A stretch of DNA of 64,000 nt from Argopecten irradians (taxonomy: Eukaryota; Mollusca; Bivalvia; Pectinida; Pectinidae): assembly GCF_041381155.1 (NCBI RefSeq), contig NC_091143.1, forward strand, positions 32,427,331 to 32,491,330, written 5' to 3'. The notes beneath the pieces were generated by a model. That model worked only from the letters and a program-made list of their open reading frames with translations, was not told where the DNA came from and made no database searches. The translations under genes and the position numbers were made by a program. This document shows positions 53,522 through 64,000 of the stretch, one piece after another. How positions within the stretch are numbered: the stretch's first letter is position 1; every line of letters begins with the position of its first letter.

Positions 53522-55241
53522 ATGAGTCGTCTGCTTGTCCTCGCCCTCCTTGCGCCGGCAGTGTCCGCCTTCTTCTTAGACAGTTTTGGACTGGGCATCA
53601 ACACTGTCACAGAACTAGACTTACCAAATTATCTAGGACGATGGTATCAGGTAAGTGAACTATTATTACTGTATTTTGGGAATAACATATTAACTTCAAA
53701 CAGTTATTATATAGCAAACTATTCAAGCTTTCCGACATGAAAAACATTTTTTTTTCATTTTCATTTTATGGAAATTTGCATTGCATAACTTTGGAAGATA
53801 AAAATTCTATATCTATATATCATATCAATCATCTAAAAAGTATATATCTATATATTATATCAATCAACTGAATATTATATATCTATATATTATATCAATC
53901 AATTGAATATTATATATCTATATATTATTTCAATCAACTGAATACGTATGAATTGCTTGGTTGTTTACCTTCCCAGATGTACACCAGCCCCTCAGTTCTA
54001 GAGACCTTCGAAAAGGATGCCTTGTGTGTGACTGCCGACTGTAAGTAAAAATGCTGCGATGATATTCGAGCAGACATTGCGTTTAATTATTTAGGAACGT
54101 AAAATATCTAATATTGCCTTATTCGTATCAATAAACATCACTAATATGTATAGAAATTTATAAACGGAGATTTGAATACTGCAAAGCTATGTATATTTTT
54201 TGTTTCATTTCCCCTCCATATTAAAGCTTTTCCTGTGTTAGAATGATTTCAACGAGCTGTATTACAACAGTTTTTAATACGTTCCTTGGTGATAGTATCA
54301 ACCTTAAAACATATGCGTTTATTTATTAGCAAAAATGTTTTTAATTAATCTTTTATCTGAAGTTTGTTTGAAACTACATGTTTATCAGTACAATCTTATA
54401 ACACTTTTACTAAGTGAAGTGTGAATACGTTAGTTGGTCTCGACTTAACGTTTCTTTATATACATGTACATAAGAAACCTTATCTCGAATACTCGTATAT
54501 CTCGAATTGTTAACATGCATGCTCGTCACAACTTCAAGTCTTGTCTCTTTTACAGACTCCATGTCTACAGACGGGTCGGGCAGAGTTATCGTTCGTAACG
54601 GGGAGACCCTGAAGACCCCTGACGGTACACAGAAGACCATAAATGGATACGCCATCCCGTCTGATGAGCCGGGCAAGCTAACAGTCGACTTGGAGACCGC
54701 ACCCTTCCCCGCTCCATGTAAGTACTAAAACAAATGAAATATGCACAGCTTAGTTTTGTGTTCAAACGACCATATACAGTTATGGTAATTTAAAATGTGT
54801 AATATTCTACCTAACGATGCATTGAGCTGATTGATCTCATTAAGTGTTTACCTTTATGAATGTTATATTGTTAATCTCGATGACAGTAATGGATAATCCC
54901 GTATTATTTAGAGTACACTTTAAACGTTTTTTAACAGGTTTATAAATATCAAATTGAGTCCGTCCTTTACTTATAAGCTTTATTTTTGTTTTGTCACTGT
55001 TTCAGACTGGGTGATCAAACTCGGACCGAAGACATTCGGAAAAGATAACCAGTATGAATATTCCGTGGTTACCGACAACCTCAAGGCAACGCTCTTCGTC
55101 TTGGCTCGGGACCCGGAAACTTTCAACCGTGAATATAACGAAGAGGTGCTGGAGTTCCTCAAAAAGAAAGGATTCACAAACTTTATCAACAAACCAGTCG
55201 CTACCTATCAAGGGTCAGACTGTATGTACGTTAACCAATGA
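53522..55241 (+). CDS. Secreted lipocalin, apolipoprotein D-like, four exons
   Basis: Coding exons 53522-53650, 53977-54040, 54556-54717 and 55006-55241 join in phase to give 196 residues, a usual size for ApoD-type lipocalins (about 190). Residues 1-16 (MSRLLVLALLAPAVSA) are a signal peptide. YLGRWYQMY (38-45) is the first lipocalin signature (GxW) across the exon 1-2 junction. VVTDN (139-143) followed by LFVLARDP fits the second and third conserved regions. A Cys near residue 60 and one near the C-terminus (SDCMYVNQ) could form the usual disulphide. Such proteins carry small hydrophobic ligands outside the cell; the ligand is unknown. An upstream in-frame ATG at 53459 is rejected because it overlaps the TATA box and hides the signal peptide. 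All introns are GT/AG. Confidence 0.9.
53808..53945. repeat. 38-bp AT-rich tandem array in lipocalin intron 1
   Basis: Four units of TATATATCTATATATTATAT with CAATCAACTGAATA lie just upstream of exon 2. They do not include the splice site. Confidence 0.85.
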
Positions 55242-55371
55242 AAGTTAACAAAGATGATAGGTCAAATGAAACAAATGTAAATAACTTAAAATGACACTAA
55301 GTGATTTATCTATTACATGGAGTTTTCTATGTGTGCAAATCGCCATATTGTTTTTCATGAATGTTATTTTT

Positions 55372-55377
55372 AATAAA
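55372..55377 (+). terminator. Poly(A) signal of the lipocalin gene
   Basis: AATAAA lies 131 bases past the stop codon at 55239-55241 and is the first canonical hexamer downstream. Confidence 0.6.
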
Positions 55378-55399
55378 ATATGTTTCCTGGAATTATTTT

Positions 55400-56999
55400 G
55401 CGTGTTGTTTCTCATGAAACAAACATAATGACCTTTAATTTTGCAGATTCGATATTGCATATTTAGATATCACTAGAATTTCGGCAAACATAACAAGAAT
55501 TTAATAATGATGATATACTGTTTACCTGGTGTTTTATTCCTATAATATTATCTTACATACAGTTCTTGGCAAGGTCCAGGTTTACTTTCGTTAGCGTTGG
55601 TATCAGTACATCTTCAAACAATCGCCAATAGAACAGACGCCGTTCTTCTCTATCGCTACATACTTAACATCATGTAAACTCCTCCAGATCCATTCTTGTA
55701 CATTTAATACAGCGATACCACATATTATTTAGCAAAATTGTAATGGTAAATAGTTTCCATCTCTTTCATGGTTCACACTGTTTGGCGACCAAAATGATTT
55801 TGATTGGCTGACCAATCAGAAATCATTACAGGTTTCAAACACACGTATAATCGACGTATTGTATGCACTGTTCCGTGTTTTATGAGGTAAAGGGATGTGT
55901 TTCGCTATGATAATATTCTGTTTAATGTCTGATTGGGATTTTTTTTAAACAATACATTCGAATAAGTTAGGGCCCATATAATGCACAATAGGTCAAACCA
56001 CATATACACAAATATATCAGATTACAGTAATGTTTTCTATCGCCATGGAATATACATAATACACGTACTTTTCAGACAATATAATTGTAATTAATAGAAG
56101 ATAAACGATTAGAAATGTCAAATTGATAAGGTTTTGTCCCGCCAAAATGCAAAGAATCAGGTGTTCTCTGATTGATCAGCCAATCAAAAACGTTTATTTC
56201 ATATTTAAAATGTTAATTAAGTAAAAAGCGTTAGTAAGAGAGGAGATAGAGACAAAGTATTAATTAAATCATCAGGGTTTTATATTGGTGGATGCCTTTT
56301 ATGAGTAAAAAGTGAGGTGTTCTAGAAACAGTAACCTAGTGAAATGAAAATGTCTAGCATGTTAATCTGAGTTGACCTCGGAATGTTATAACTTCACTGA
56401 TGTATCGATGTCATTGCTCTTCTCTCTGTACTCATTAACCGGTTAACTACAATGTGTCTGATCCCAGTTACATCGCCTTCCTAGCAGTGCAGGCAGTCGG
56501 CTGTGGTAGAAGATGTGTCACGACTGTTATGACAATTCGTGGTAATTTGATTTTATATGAACATCGAAGAAAGTCGATAATTGGTAATGTATATCGAGCA
56601 GGTGGAATCCTTACTCTTCGACAGTTCTTTGACAATAGTGCAGTTTCTTTGAGCTTGACTGATCTTTAATAATGACCTCTCCTCTAATTAGTTAGTAGAC
56701 GTAAAACTCATTATATCTAACAAATTGGCATATATAGATTTAAAACTCCGTTTAGATATGTAAAAGTGGCCATTTTTTAAGAAAAAGCTTTTTTTGCACT
56801 CAATCAAATCTAAAACAGTTGCTCTAAAGATTGAAATAATTACTGTATATCTTTATTTCTCAATGCAATATGACGTCATTTGAAACTACTTTGTTTCCTA
56901 ATGTAATGCATTTTGATGTATGTTTTGTTTCTGTTTGACACTTTATTGGTATATAAATGACATTCTAGGAAAACATAACGGTTAAACTTCCGTTAATCT
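55400..56999. other. Intergenic stretch, no gene recognised
   Basis: AT-rich sequence. The open frame at 56454-56669 (71 codons) has no recognisable family. Confidence 0.45.
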
Positions 57000-57019
57000 T
57001 GTGACATCCCCTGGGAGGG

Positions 57020-57200
57020 GTAGGGGGCAAGGTAGCCAGATGGTTAAGATATCCGCCACACATTTTATAAGCTCACCATGTCTGGGTTTGAATATCACAT
57101 GGACAGTTGCCAGCTGTTGGCCACAGGTCGATGTTTTCCTCTCCTGGTACTCTGCCTTTCTCCCACACCAAAAACATAGCTTTATTGTTCCTCGTTAAAT
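57020..57200 (+). mobile_element. Degraded tRNA-derived SINE
   Basis: GGTAGCCAGATGGTTAAGAT replaces the head GGTGGCCGAGTGGTTAAGAT, then GGGTTTGAATATCACATGG for the B box, CAGTTGCCAGCTG, and TTTTCCTCTCCTGGTACTCTG for the middle. The order matches the intact SINEs on the plus strand, but divergence is high. Confidence 0.65.
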
Positions 57201-58920
57201 TTCACATCCTTTATTTCCATTGACAAAGTTGGAATCGAGCGCCATCGTACAGTAAAGAGAACTGGTGTGCGTTTAACTTACAATAATTGTCTGTCATAAG
57301 CTTTTTAAATTGAAACATTTAAGATGGTGAAATATTTGTCATAAAACAGTGTGCATTGCAATACACTGCCCTCCGAAAGTTATGTCACACGTGCAGTTTT
57401 ACAAACATAAAGTACAGAAATACGTTAACCTTTTTAATGCAGGCATCAGCGTATATAATGTATTTATCTTCTCTAACTCAATAAAAAAAATTTTCGAGAG
57501 TTTTCTTAGAGATAAATTGCCAGCCAATATTAACATATGTCACAGAACTTTTGGAGGCCTGTGTAAATATATTTATTTTTTCGATTCTATAGATACTCAG
57601 TGTTTTATCATGTCGATACATAATGTACATCTAAAACATTTCAATCCGATAATAGACGGTAATTGATAGTTAATGATAACAAATTATGGCCGTCCTATTA
57701 CATAAATTTACCAAGCTACAACCGTAAAACGTCGTCATGGTAACCGGCACAAATACTTTAGGGATACATAAATTTTCTCTGCTATAAAAACGCGTAACAG
57801 TGCGTTTGACCCTGTATGTCACTATTGATAAAAAGTCATTTTCAGATATTTAATTGATATCATATGCATGATTGCAATTGCTTCCTCAAAAAAAAAAAAT
57901 GAAAAAAACAATTATTGTGGAATCTCGCCAGTACAGTATTAACTAAATGATATAATAGCTTGCTACAATACTCTCCTAGGAGAAAACGCCTCATCAGCAA
58001 AGTCGTTTTTATTGGTAAAATCCTCTGGCAAATACAACATTATTGGTCTTCACAGTTCCCTGATGTGATTTATATTTTGTGGTGGGAAATCCAATATACT
58101 GCTTACGATAAATGTTATAGAAAAAAATCGACATCTACATTTATGTCTGGAATCTGTTTAATTTTCATTTCCATGGATCGGTTGTATCATCTGTAAAAGT
58201 TTTAAATAAATACAAACAAATGTCAGAATACCAAATAATGAACAATAATCTCCGCTACCTATTCTTCCACATCATCTTGTGTATTAATATCATTGGGCTT
58301 TATCAAGGATTAAGAAAGAAGAATGGTGACGTCAGTCGAATTAAGTGCAATATTTGGATTATACTATGTGAAATGTCGATGACCGGAATTATATTATCGT
58401 AAAATGGCCATTTTAAGAACCACGTTTTGTTGATTCTTATATGTTTGTATTCGAATATTTTTTTAGAAAAAATACCCTAATTTAATCTTATCCCTCTTCA
58501 TTATTGAGTATTTTCTAATTGTGTCTATTAATAAAAGGTACAGCGTATTGGCTACAATCCCGGTTTAAGTACACTAGGGAATTGTGTAATACTCGTCAGA
58601 AATCCAATTTCGATATCCCAGGACAGCGCCCCAGTAACTATAATCTGTTCCCTACAATCTCATTTGAGCTTTACTTTGTACAAACGATGATGATAATTGT
58701 CATGTTAATATCACTACTGTACCACGTAAACCATTCTATGTTTGGTATCTTTGTGTGACCTGACGTAGTCAGCTGATGGAGTGACCAATGGAAAGCGAGT
58801 ATTATTGATGAAACGTCAACGACTGCTCTGCAATAACCTGAACGGGTAATGTCTATTGTTTCTTTGTATCAGATAATGATTTAAATGATATTAGAATGTT
58901 TCTGAGTAATAACGTCTATG
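57201..58920. other. Upstream flank of the GPCR gene, no gene recognised
   Basis: Short AT-rich open frames on the plus strand (57349, 57960, 58220 and 58519) have no domain or motif I know and are taken as chance. Confidence 0.4.
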
Positions 58921-58925
58921 TAGGG

Positions 58926-59002
58926 ATATATAAGCAGTCCTCTATGGGGAGTCCAGTTATAAATACGCCATCGTAACAGGAGGGACATTTGACAGATAAA
59001 AT
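58926..59002 (+). promoter_or_regulatory. Candidate GPCR promoter and untranslated first exon
   Basis: A TATATAAG box at about 58927 is followed some 30 bases on by a possible start, and the stretch ends at AAAAT|GTAAGT, a strong donor at 59002. A TTGCAG acceptor at 60153-60158 lies 42 bases before the receptor ATG. Together these suggest a non-coding exon of about 45 bases spliced over a 1.15-kb intron. RNA evidence is absent. Confidence 0.4.
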
Positions 59003-60200
59003 GTAAGTATGCATCCCGTTACCTTTAATATAGGCTATATAAAAATATATTTTAAGCATCATTCTGAAAAAAAACCCATTAATCTATATAACATGTTTTT
59101 GAATTATATTTAAATGAGAGTTTCAATATCCGATATTACATTTAAATTTATTGCTATGCTTATTGATATATATCCAGGAATAATATTTTATTCACAATTT
59201 CTAATGTGATTGTCACGTCACTGTTGTGGCGATTCCTGTATTTTATTTTAGCATTTTACAACAGAAACAAAGTCTGTCGGCTGTCATGAAATATCTAAGA
59301 TCTCGCTGTTTACCTTGAATCCACGTTTGTTATCCTGTTTAGTTTCTCTGTGATTTTTTGTGTCTTGTTTCTGCATTTCTATACTTATCATTACGCTATA
59401 GACAATAAAATCAATATTTAGATCGTCGTGCTTTGAAGATTGCGGACAATCTTGTCTACTGTTTTATTATGTTTAGATAAGTTAGACCCTCGGTAAAAGA
59501 ATATGCAAGCTTTATGCTGTTTTAATAGTAGCTCAAAAGTGTTCTCACTTGAAAAAAATCTTTGAAACATAAAATCTCGAAATGCATTGTCATGCATACT
59601 ATAAAAATGCATTATATTTTGTATATGTCTAATATTGCCAAATGAAAAAAAAATTACGCGTAACATATTTAGGTCCCTTACCAAATGATCGTTTAACTTA
59701 TGTTTGCTCTCATTTAATTCATGAATTCTCTAATGGCTACACAAAGCAAATGGTAGACTTGTAAATTTTATGCTTCGATTATCTATATGAGCCGGTTTTC
59801 AATAGTACATGTATTTCAGATATCAAAATTGATTAAATAGGTTAATTTTTATGCAGCTAGATTGTATATGTAAATTTGAAAGTTCCGGATTAAGTTTTGA
59901 ATAATGCCTATATATGTGTTATATGTATATAATTTAAATACAAAACTCTATACGCGTATTTTGAAACAACTAAGCGGAATTGGTGAATACTTCTATTCAT
60001 TTTCTAAAACAGTTTCCAAACCACTAAATCACGTGCTAAAATGACACGGGCTTTATCACACTCGTTCCTTATCTTTTATCGATTTCTAAGGATGGTCATA
60101 TTTTTAAAGAACTTTATAATAAAAACTGTTAGTAGGAAGAATTATTATCTATATTGCAGATTTATTCATTACGCAGTCTAGTTTAGCAGCTACAGTAACA

Positions 60201-61298
60201 ATGGCAGACCAACACAACGCAGCAGATTCCGTTGCCAGAGGAGTACCACCAATAATGATAATTTTCGGAACATTTGGAAACATCTTTTCTATTTACATTC
60301 TGACAAGGAAGAACATTCGACAGTCCACATGTACAGTGTATCTTATTGTGCTAGCGTGTTCAGACCTTGTGGTACTCTATACTGGCCTTCTGAGGACGTG
60401 GATATCAGCCACATTCCAGGATGACATCCGAACTCATACTTCCGGTATCTGTAAAATCCACACCTGGTTGGTGTATGTTTCTCTGGATTTCTCGGCTTGG
60501 ATCTTGGTAGCCGTCACGGCAGAACGTGTGGCCTTAGTGTGGTTCCCCCACCAAGCTAAGACCAGGTGTACCAAGCGAACAGCGGCCTTCGTAATAACAC
60601 CAATATTTGTGTGCCTTATGGTGATCAACTCTCATATATTCTACGGCATAGACAATGTTAAAGTGACTAATGGCAATTCAACAACCATCAAGTGTAGTTT
60701 CGTTTCCTCAGATTATCAACGATTCTTTGAGGAACTGTGGCCTTGGGTGGATTTGACCATTTTCTGTGGACTTCCGTTTTGTTTCCTTGTCACCGGGAAT
60801 GTATTAATTATCACCAAAGTATTTGCCAGTCAGAGAGCGACAAAACGAAAAGTAGATCCACACAATCCACAAAGTCGCTCGCAGCGATCTCAAATGTCGT
60901 CAATGAGTGTGATGTTGTTCTGTCTCAATTGTGTCTTCTTGTTATGTACGACGCCTGTTAGTATTTATTTGATTGGCTATGTCCACTGGTCAAGAGACGC
61001 TACAGAGACCACTAAAGCCAATCTTAGCCTCGTCTGGACATTGGTCAACGTGCTAATGTATGCTAACAATACGTTCAACTTCCTGTTGTATTGCGTCAGC
61101 GGAAGTCGTTTTAGGGCGGAAGTTAGGATTGTTTTCAAACAATGTTTTAGCCTTCTTCACACAGCTGAAACAAAACAATTAAATATAGGTAGACAGGCTG
61201 TGCTAAATCCGACCAGAGCAACTACATGTATTATTGCAATGGACCGTCGTGATAAAAATGCCAGTGATTCAAGAGAGAAAATTAATGTTCGAGGGTAG
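60201..61298 (+). CDS. Class A GPCR, neuropeptide-receptor-like
   Basis: A 365-residue seven-helix receptor in one coding exon. TM1 about 16-36 with GN at 26-27; TM2 with LACSD (51-55), the conserved Asp; TM3 from Cys84; TM4 about 126-146; TM5 about 183-206; TM6 about 235-260; TM7 about 275-298. Cys84 and Cys165 should form the usual extracellular disulphide. The TM3 DRY motif is replaced by ERV (108-110) and NPxxY by NFLLY (293-297), a pattern I recall in the expanded FMRFamide/TRH-receptor-like orphans of molluscs and annelids. Sequons at Asn159 (NST) and Asn290 (NTF lies in TM7, so unlikely used). Basic residues in the third loop (RATKRK) fit G-protein coupling. The ligand is unknown and a peptide is only the likeliest class. 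Confidence 0.88.
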   Translation: MADQHNAADSVARGVPPIMIIFGTFGNIFSIYILTRKNIRQSTCTVYLIVLACSDLVVLYTGLLRTWISATFQDDIRTHTSGICKIHTWLVYVSLDFSAWILVAVTAERVALVWFPHQAKTRCTKRTAAFVITPIFVCLMVINSHIFYGIDNVKVTNGNSTTIKCSFVSSDYQRFFEELWPWVDLTIFCGLPFCFLVTGNVLIITKVFASQRATKRKVDPHNPQSRSQRSQMSSMSVMLFCLNCVFLLCTTPVSIYLIGYVHWSRDATETTKANLSLVWTLVNVLMYANNTFNFLLYCVSGSRFRAEVRIVFKQCFSLLHTAETKQLNIGRQAVLNPTRATTCIIAMDRRDKNASDSREKINVRG

Positions 61299-61768
61299 AA
61301 TATCTACATCCGTCCACCCAACTAAATGGTATTTTCCACTAAAACATTGACCGTTATTGTAACAAATAATCCGTTATCCGATCCCCCTATTTGGATTTGC
61401 CAGAAAACCGCGACTGGAACACATATTTTTAATTATGGAAAGTTCGATATTTCTTTAAATATCCTTCTGTTGGCGTGCTTTACAAACATACCAGTCTTGT
61501 TTCTAGTAAATTTGAAGACAGCTTAGCTGATAACATCTGAACCAATCACAGGCCTGCAAAGATTTCCTTTGAAGACTAGAGAGACAGCGACACCCACAAT
61601 GTACCGTTATACGAATCATTTGATGTACATCAAACGGCTAAATCACCTCCTCTAATCTGTTATAGATAGTAATATAAAGTATAATATTGTACACTTTTGT
61701 TATCCAAGTATTTTAGAGAAAGCAGACTGCATGTTTGATGGGTCAAAACCCTGAAAATGATCACCCAT

Positions 61769-61774
61769 AATAAA
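61769..61774 (+). terminator. Candidate poly(A) signal of the GPCR gene
   Basis: AATAAA about 470 bases past the stop codon is the first canonical hexamer noticed, just before a MITE. Confidence 0.35.
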
Positions 61775-61955
61775 CAAATATGCGACTTAAATCACACATT
61801 GACATATCTTGACTGTATATAAACTAATCTTCGTAAGCGAATCTGTATATGTTATGTGTGACGATAGATTGTATACGTTCACGGGTATGATTTATATTTA
61901 GGTCTAAAAAGCCGAAGAAAAGATTACAAATGTTTCAAAGGGTCGATTATATACA

Positions 61956-62322
61956 TTAAAGATGCTCCACCGCCGACAGAGCATAAATGACATTCATCAT
62001 TTGAACAATAATTGGTGTTTGATCATGTATATATATGTATCTAATTAACACTAACAATAATATAAAATAATTCCTTTTGCCTCTGGTGCAAACGCAATCA
62101 ATACCTCATTAGATATAGGTGATAGTGCCACAGAACTTTTTCGGGATGCAAATTATTATTTTTTATATATTTAACTTGAAGTAAAATTAGAACTTCAAAC
62201 TTTTTAAATGGTGGCATTGGTGTAAAGTAAGTAACTTTTGTAACTGAAGAAAAATACCAAATCATCTGTTCTAGTTTTTGATAGTGAAAAAATACCATTT
62301 GTCAGCGGTGGAATATCTTTAA
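61956..62322 (+). mobile_element. MITE family A, full-length copy
   Basis: The ends TTAAAGATGCTCCACCGCCG and TGTCAGCGGTGGAATATCTTT are inverted repeats of about 24 bases. The 367-base body is non-coding and matches 32329-32698. Confidence 0.85.
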
Positions 62323-62606
62323 TAAATAAAACATGATATATATTGCTGAAACATGAAGCGCTGTTTGTGTCATTTTCAGGATTTCATTTATATGATACTT
62401 CAAGTTTTACTATATTCGCGGACCATTTAATGTCCTCTGATTCTCGACAATAAAGTTGAACGAATAACCAGGAGGATAACATGTGTTGCTTATCAAATTA
62501 AGTAAGCGAATAATTATTCATGCGAATTAGTATTGAAAATAATATCGGAAGCGTCTTACCCACACAACATAACTATCCCGAATTTGCATATTACAGAATT
62601 ATCTGC

Positions 62607-62731
62607 ACTTGCGGGTAGGTATTGATTGTGACGTCATGTGTTTGCGAGCGTAACGTCATACTTTTCGGAGAAAACGACGTGAATTGTGCTCACAAAACAA
62701 TGACGTAACAATCGATACCTATCCGTAAGGG
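62607..62731 (+). mobile_element. MITE family B with CRE sites
   Basis: A 125-base element with inverted ends (CTTGCGGGTAGGTATTGATT and its partner ATCGATACCTATCCGTAAG). It contains TGACGTCA at 62629-62636, plus TAACGTCA and TGACGTAA. The reverse complement matches 23354-23480. Confidence 0.75.
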
Positions 62732-63545
62732 AGTTAACTCTGTATTATGCAAAGACGGAATACATTATACGTTACAAAATATGTACACAGCGAACGAAGT
62801 GGATATTTTGAAGAATTTGACGTTAAATCGACGTGCTGTTGTCTATTACTGATGGTTTTGTTTTTCATCTGTTACATTGAATCTAGCGAATTTATTTTAT
62901 TAATCGTTCCAGTTCCAATAGAAGGTCAAGATTTGTTAAAGCTGGCTTTTGTATTCATTAATTTTTGTTAATTTTTTAGATTGTTTTGCTACAGATGAAA
63001 TAGTAACATTTTATATGCATCAAGTTCCATTGAAAACTTCATCATATTTCTACTGGAAAAGATGATCGACTTTACGTCGATAGGTAATTTAATTTTTCAT
63101 TAATTCCTGTGTATCCGTTTGAATGAGATTATCAGATTAAGTATCGGGCCGTGAACACTGTTATTTGGAGATAAGAATTGATCAACACTACCTACAATCT
63201 CATTGCATAATCCGGATATTGCTTCACTATATTGAAAATTCACCATTTTATTGATTTTAATACATAAAGACATGCTAAAGGGGAAAATCTATTGAAAAGT
63301 GTAAATAGGATCATACCATTAATCACAGATCAATGTAATTTATGTCCTCTTTGATGTCTGACAGAAAATAAATCCACTCATCTATGGAATTAACTTGCAT
63401 GATATAAAAATCGATACACATGTATATTCTTCTTTTGTCATGAAAGAAAATCTTAAAACATGAAAATTGATGAAAAGTTTTGTATATGCACATCAGTTGA
63501 AAAAGCTTTATATAAAGGAACGAGCTAGATTACATTGTTTGTTTT

Positions 63546-64000
63546 ATTTATAAATATTTTATACGGGCTCTGTTACATAAATATTTTATACGGCTCTGTT
63601 ACATGAATATTTTATACGGCTCTGTTACATGAATATTTTATACGGCTCTGTTACATGAATATTTTATACGGCTCTGTTACATGAATATTTTATACGGACT
63701 CTGTTACATGAACATTTTATACGGATTCTGTTACATGAATATTTTATACGGGCTCTGTTACATGAACATTTTATACGGCTCTGTTACATGAACATTTTAT
63801 ACGGGCTCTGTTACAGGAATATTTTATACGGGCTCTGTGACATGAACATTGTATACGGATTCTGTTACATGAACATTTTATACGGGCTCTGTTACATGAA
63901 CATTTTATACGGGCTCTGTTACATGAACATTTTATACGGGCTCTGTTACATGAACATTTTATACGGGCTCTGTTACATGAACACTTTATACGGGCTCTGT
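63546..64000. repeat. 27/28-bp minisatellite running off the right edge
   Basis: About 17 units of TTTTATACGGGCTCTGTTAC with ATGAACA, in two flavours (CGGCTC and CGGGCTC). The array is not complete in the window. Confidence 0.95.

Overview
The window looks like nuclear DNA from an animal, most likely a bivalve mollusc. The genes are spliced with GT/AG introns, the background is AT-rich, and there are several minisatellites, small inverted-repeat DNA transposons (MITEs) and tRNA-derived SINEs whose tail resembles bivalve SINEs. The taxon is an inference from memory of such repeats; no database was searched. I saw no retroviral, LTR or Polinton-like element.

Layout from left to right. (1) 1-4.4 kb: the 5' end of a minus-strand aquaglyceroporin gene. 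Its first coding exon and upstream region occur twice, about 2.85 kb apart; the rest of the gene would lie left of the window. (2) 4.4-9 kb: no gene seen, only eroded SINEs. (3) 9.0-35.3 kb, minus strand: a complete Na-K-Cl cotransporter gene (SLC12A1/2 type). I placed 23 coding exons with matching phases, giving 1186 residues. (4) 37.4-41.9 kb: a minisatellite of about 4.5 kb with a 48-bp unit, apparently grown from the end of a MITE. (5) 43.06-43.80 kb, minus strand: an intronless SDR gene close to dicarbonyl/L-xylulose reductase. (6) 44-53 kb: no gene recognised; minisatellites, a SINE nested in a MITE, and another MITE. (7) 53.5-55.4 kb, plus strand: a four-exon secreted lipocalin resembling apolipoprotein D. 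(8) 58.9-61.3 kb, plus strand: a class A peptide-receptor-like GPCR with a single coding exon and a probable untranslated first exon. (9) 61.9-64 kb: two MITEs and a minisatellite that runs off the end.

The most unusual pattern is in the cotransporter gene. At five of its 22 donor sites (exons 3, 7, 8, 11 and 15) a tandem array has grown that carries the donor site itself, in four cases with the last exon codons. Each real donor is therefore followed by a ladder of copies. In exon 11 the 69-bp unit keeps the frame open, so use of a distal donor would add 23-residue blocks before a transmembrane helix. The last exon's acceptor region is also duplicated, and exons 3 and 15 have a second array on their acceptor side.

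The genes do not form an obvious pathway. Aquaglyceroporin, ion cotransporter and polyol/carbonyl reductase could all relate to osmotic balance, but that is speculation from proximity.
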